Below, one piece after another: positions 38,642 to 41,380 of a stretch of DNA of 41,380 nt (positions are counted from its first letter, which is position 1; every line of letters begins with the position of its first letter). Origin of the DNA: Thermoguttaceae bacterium (GTDB lineage: Bacteria > Planctomycetota > Planctomycetia > Pirellulales > Thermoguttaceae). Under the pieces are notes generated by a model that was not told where the DNA came from, did not search any database, and was given only the letters and a program-made list of their open reading frames with translations. Location: positions 1-41,380 of the forward strand of contig JAFZAL010000070.1 of the NCBI GenBank assembly GCA_017557195.1. The letters run 5' to 3'. The position numbers and the translations under genes were made by a program.

Positions 38642-39781
38642 ATGATAACCAGAGAAGTAAAAATAGGAAATGTCGTCATTGGCGGGTCAAACCCGGTAAT
38701 GATTCAGTCCATGTGCGCTGTGAAAACGTACGACGTCGAGAAGGTCGTCCAGCAGGCGAACCTGCTTTACGACGCTGGAGCGGGACTTGTACGCATTGCG
38801 GTTGACAACCCCAAAGACGCAGCGGCTTTGCCGGAAATTCGACGTCTGACGCAAACGGACGCTCGGCAGGTCAATCTGTCCGTCGACTTGCAGGAAAACT
38901 ACCGCATGGCGGAACTGGCGGCTCCCTGGGTCGATAAACTTCGATACAACCCCGGGCATCTGTATCATTTCGAGCCGTCCCGCCCATGGCAGGAGAAAGT
39001 CCAATATATAGCAGACGTTGCTCAGAAGAACGACTGCGCGCTGAGAATCGGCGTCAACAGCGGCTCTGTAGACCCCGCGAAGAAGGACAAGTTCGCCCCG
39101 GACGATATGCTCTCCCCCATGCTCGACAGCGCGCTGGAACACGCTCAGTTCCTCGATTCCATCGGTTTTACCCGGTACTGCGTCTCGCTCAAGGAGTCCG
39201 ACCCGTATTTGACGCTGGAAGCCAACCGAAAATTCGCTGCCGCCCGTCCGGACGTTCCCTTGCATTTGGGCGTTACCGAAGCAGGCGCGCCGCCAATCGG
39301 GATTATCAAATCCCGTCTGGCTCTGGAAAAGCTTTTGGCAGAGGGAATCGGCGCAACTCTGAGAATCTCGCTTACCGTCCCCGCCGACGAGAAGAATCTG
39401 GAAGTCGAAGCAGGCAAGCAGCTCCTGGAAGACGTTAAAGCAGGGAGATTCACGCCGGAAAACGCCTGGGATCCCAACGGACTCAATATTATATCGTGCC
39501 CCAGCTGCGCCCGGGTTCAAAACAGCCGATTTGTCGACCTGGCGGAAAAGATCCGAACGGCAACAGCCTTCGCCGCCCAGCGCAAGTTTACGATTGCCGT
39601 CATGGGCTGCCGCGTCAATGGACCCGGCGAATCCGATCACGCCGACCTGGGCGTCTGGTGCGGTCCGGAATGCGTCAACCTGAAAAAGAAAGGTCAGCTT
39701 GTCGGTCGCTTCTCTTACGACGAAATTGTCGACGTGATTGTTAACGAGTTGCGAGTTGCGAGTTGCGAGTTGCGAGAATAA
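38642..39781 (+). CDS. ispG: 4-hydroxy-3-methylbut-2-enyl diphosphate synthase (IspG/GcpE)
   Basis: A 379-residue IspG. The N-terminal TIM-barrel part has [30 protein letters not shown] and [11 protein letters not shown]. The C-terminal 4Fe-4S domain has CPSC (Cys286, Cys289) and [10 protein letters not shown] (Cys323 and Glu329). It catalyses the penultimate step of the MEP isoprenoid pathway, making HMBPP. The length fits the short two-domain bacterial form, without the inserted domain of the plant-type enzyme. The last 12 residues ([12 protein letters not shown]) run through a GAGTTGC heptamer array, the only array here without stop codons. Natural IspG ends soon after DEIVDVIV, so this tail is repeat-encoded. 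Confidence 0.95.
   Translation: MITREVKIGNVVIGGSNPVMIQSMCAVKTYDVEKVVQQANLLYDAGAGLVRIAVDNPKDAAALPEIRRLTQTDARQVNLSVDLQENYRMAELAAPWVDKLRYNPGHLYHFEPSRPWQEKVQYIADVAQKNDCALRIGVNSGSVDPAKKDKFAPDDMLSPMLDSALEHAQFLDSIGFTRYCVSLKESDPYLTLEANRKFAAARPDVPLHLGVTEAGAPPIGIIKSRLALEKLLAEGIGATLRISLTVPADEKNLEVEAGKQLLEDVKAGRFTPENAWDPNGLNIISCPSCARVQNSRFVDLAEKIRTATAFAAQRKFTIAVMGCRVNGPGESDHADLGVWCGPECVNLKKKGQLVGRFSYDEIVDVIVNELRVASCELRE
39746..39777 (+). repeat. GAGTTGC heptamer array inside the ispG 3' end
   Basis: Four to five GAGTTGC units in direct repetition, read through by ispG. Because the unit is seven bases, its three frames are all used (ELR, VAS, CEL). No opposite arm is visible; the GCGACCAACGGGAGCGG repeat begins shortly after. 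Confidence 0.8.
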
Positions 39782-39784
39782 CCA

Positions 39785-39858
39785 TAGCGACCAACGGGAG
39801 CGGTTTCGTGAATCTCGCGCGGCAGCGCGGATTGGGAGCGGCGCCTCGCCGCCCGCCG
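39785..39858. repeat. GCGACCAACGGGAGCGG repeat, copy 2
   Basis: Same blocks as copy 1 (33428-33498): GCGACCAACGGGAGCGG, then CGCGCGGCAGCGCGG and GGGAGCGGCGCCTCGCCGCC, with a different spacer. It lies between convergent ispG and the small membrane gene and may serve as a transcription barrier. Confidence 0.75.
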
Positions 39859-40104
39859 CTATTTCTCGTGCGCCAAGCCGTACAGAATAACGATTATTCC
39901 CGGGCAGAACAAGCTCCACGGCAGCCATGGCGGCGGAACGTACGCGCTTAACGAATTGGGCGGGTTTTCTGACGCAAATTCAGAAACCGCCTGTACGGTC
40001 GACGCGCCGGGTTCCCAGCAAAAGACAAATCGGTTCACAGCCAGACATTCCAAAGCCAGCAAAATCAAAAAAGTTCCTAACGCCAAATAAAAGTTTCTTT
40101 TCAT
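39859..40104 (-). CDS. Small two-helix membrane protein
   Basis: From ATG 40102-40104 the product is 81 residues: MKRNFYLALGTFLILLALECLAVNRF (first membrane helix), a periplasmic loop, then PPPWLPWSLFCPGIIVILYGLAH (second helix). The open frame extends upstream to 40179, but the ATG with MKRNFYLALG gives the usual N-terminus of this planctomycete small membrane family (recalled from memory). Function unknown. Convergent with ispG. Confidence 0.65.
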   Translation of the reverse strand: MKRNFYLALGTFLILLALECLAVNRFVFCWEPGASTVQAVSEFASENPPNSLSAYVPPPWLPWSLFCPGIIVILYGLAHEK

Positions 40105-40523
40105 AACAATTGCTTTTTCGTCCGCAAAAAACAGCGTCATAAACGACAGACAGTTCGTCGGTTTTATCGGAATAATCAATTTATCCTTCCAAATTAAGCG
40201 AAAAATAACGTTTCAAAAAAGCAACAATACGTTAAATGAATGTCTTGTATCGATTGTATCATACAGAATTTGGAAGAATATCAAAAAAGAGGCAAATTTT
40301 CTCTTAAGTTTTTCAAAATATTATCTAAATTATAAGCATCTATTGTTATTTCATTTAAAGCGTGAAACGGAACTATATACTTTTCAGTAATTCCTTTCGC
40401 CCAAACCGTTAAAACGCAAACGGATTTTGGGTATTCGCTAAAAAACCAACGTATTCTTATCAGGCGGAGCCTGGAGAAGTTGCGTTGTGTGCGTTAGACC
40501 ACCTTTTCCCTTGGGTTGCAGGC
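40105..40523. other. Intergenic region, nothing recognised
   Basis: AT-rich DNA between divergent genes. I find no repeat from the families described here, no clear promoter pair and no RNA gene. It presumably contains promoters for the genes on both sides. Confidence 0.4.
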
Positions 40524-41096
40524 ATGGGAACGTCATTTAAATACAATCATGAAGTAGAAGCGCACATCCGGAACATGGAACTTCGCAACGCGCTGGAACC
40601 ATATAACGACGACTCAGTCAATAAAAACATGCTTTCGCATTTGACTCTGGATGCGGAAAACGAATATCTGTGCGATATTCTCGAGTGGGAAAAGGCGCCG
40701 TTGATTCCGATTTATCGCTGGTTTAACCCGCCGCTGTGTCCTCCGCGCCCTGACAGAATCCGCGATGAAGATCTGTCCGACATTTTGGACTGTATTCTTC
40801 ACAAGCTGTTTAATAAACACATCGTTCTGGAATTCACCGATCACCTTTCCGACAAAGAGTTATATCGGGTCATCTGGTGCAACATTCTGCCTTGCGAAGT
40901 TAAAATGGTCTATACGCAAAAATACATGAGCTGGGACTGCGCTCACATCAACGGAGACCCGGACGTCTGGCTTCGTTACTATGCCTCTCCTGAAGAGCGC
41001 GAAGTCTGGGCGGAAACCTATCAGCAGCCGCTTCCGCCAATGGAGATTCCCAAACACCCGCGCCATTTACCGGAAAAGCCGGAAATGAACGTCTGA
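40524..41096 (+). CDS. Conserved hypothetical protein, about 190 residues
   Basis: ATG 40524 (MGTSFKYNHEVEAHI) is the chosen start; an in-frame TTG at 40485 has a GGAG site and would add 13 residues. The soluble product has DEDLSDILDCILHKLFNKHIVLEFTDHLSDKELYRVIWCNILPCEVKM and DPDVWLRYYASPEEREVWAETY, a combination I associate with a planctomycete family of unknown function. It has many Cys, Trp and Pro but no clear catalytic pattern. A strong terminator follows at 41126-41158. Confidence 0.65.
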   Translation: MGTSFKYNHEVEAHIRNMELRNALEPYNDDSVNKNMLSHLTLDAENEYLCDILEWEKAPLIPIYRWFNPPLCPPRPDRIRDEDLSDILDCILHKLFNKHIVLEFTDHLSDKELYRVIWCNILPCEVKMVYTQKYMSWDCAHINGDPDVWLRYYASPEEREVWAETYQQPLPPMEIPKHPRHLPEKPEMNV

Positions 41097-41125
41097 CTAA
41101 ACGAGAATTCGTTTTATCTACCAAT

Positions 41126-41158
41126 AAAAAAAGACCCTCTCAATAGAGGGTCTTTTTT
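41126..41158. terminator. Strong bidirectional intrinsic terminator
   Basis: AAAAAAGACCCTCT pairs with AGAGGGTCTTTTTT around a CAAT loop. It ends the conserved gene at 41096 and immediately borders the second multi-hairpin element. Confidence 0.95.
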
Positions 41159-41160
41159 TG

Positions 41161-41380
41161 GGGTGCACGCAAATTTTTCCGACGTTCAATAGAGTTTTGA
41201 CTCTGCAAAAATGTCTGATATAATACGTCGCGATAGCGGCAGCGGACGCAGTCCGCCGCATAGTCCCGAAGGGACGTAACTCTCTATAACCGACGGTTTC
41301 AACCGCCGGAAGGAGACAAACCAAGTCCTTTAATCGAGTTAACCCCTTTTCCTCCCCTCCAGCGCCGCTGGCGCTGGAGG
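41161..41380. mobile_element. Multi-hairpin element, copy 2 (cut by the window end)
   Basis: It starts with the same terminal sequence GGGTGCACGCAAATTTTT (41161-41178) and keeps the order of internal hairpins: GCGGAC/GTCCGC, GTCCC/GGGAC, CCGACGG/CCGCCGG and a CCTCC...GGAGG stem (41356-41366 with 41370-41380). In the last stem the sequence differs from copy 1 on both arms but pairing is preserved. The remaining hairpins and right terminus would lie beyond the window. Confidence 0.7.

Noticed and set aside
38687..39928. 413-codon open frame on the minus strand, antisense to ispG
   Set aside because: It covers intact ispG and part of a repeat; no family similarity and atypical composition.

Overview
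The window looks like a stretch of chromosome from a planctomycete, most likely of the Pirellulales. This is inferred from protein content, not from a marker gene. The lineage signs are a pseudopilin cluster ending in a giant GspK-like protein, tandem TatA-type genes, a very large PQQ-propeller protein, a secreted squalene-cyclase-fold protein, a GH16 enzyme with a C-terminal DUF1080-like domain, and several small proteins of a kind I associate only with planctomycetes. Shine-Dalgarno sequences are mostly weak. There are no tRNA, rRNA or CRISPR loci.

Layout. 1-7790: five pseudopilin genes in one direction (GspG/H/I-type, then a 1389-residue GspK-like protein), followed by an unknown two-lobed protein. 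8598-12142: a Na/phosphate cotransporter with its PhoU partner, then two TatA-family genes and a Nudix hydrolase. 12236-16736 (minus): an unknown small protein, a secreted beta-helix protein, a YihX-like HAD phosphatase and a prenyltransferase-repeat protein. 16874-18419: an apparent crcB remnant cut off by a repeat, then a BASS-family transporter. 18544-23516 (minus): an unknown protein, smpB overlapping an FmdB-type zinc ribbon, a GlmU-like bifunctional enzyme, a TPR-like membrane protein and a sugar-phosphate isomerase-like protein. 23990-25479: a SppA-type peptidase and a small unknown. 25944-33201 (minus): a secreted GH16 laminarinase and the 1725-residue PQQ protein. 33498-36389: leuS with a leucine-rich leader peptide and an attenuator-like terminator. 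36510-37106: two tandem paralogous small membrane proteins. 37146-38379 (minus): XerC and a small protein. 38642-41096: ispG and two conserved unknowns.

Two things stand out. First, leuS is preceded by a promoter, an 18-codon reading frame with seven leucine codons, an alternative pairing and a strong intrinsic terminator. That is the layout of ribosome-mediated attenuation, and no T-box is visible. Second, the intergenic DNA is crowded with structured repeats. Heptanucleotide tandem arrays, mostly of the form TAGNNNN, sit as inverted arms around a variable core. Because each unit carries a stop and 7 is not a multiple of 3, an array closes all three frames, and at least five genes here actually terminate inside one. 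Other families are double palindromes, a roughly 360-bp multi-hairpin element with terminal inverted repeats, and a 96-103-bp direct/inverted repeat cluster. The cores of the heptamer arrays are sometimes these other families, so the repeats form a modular, nested system.
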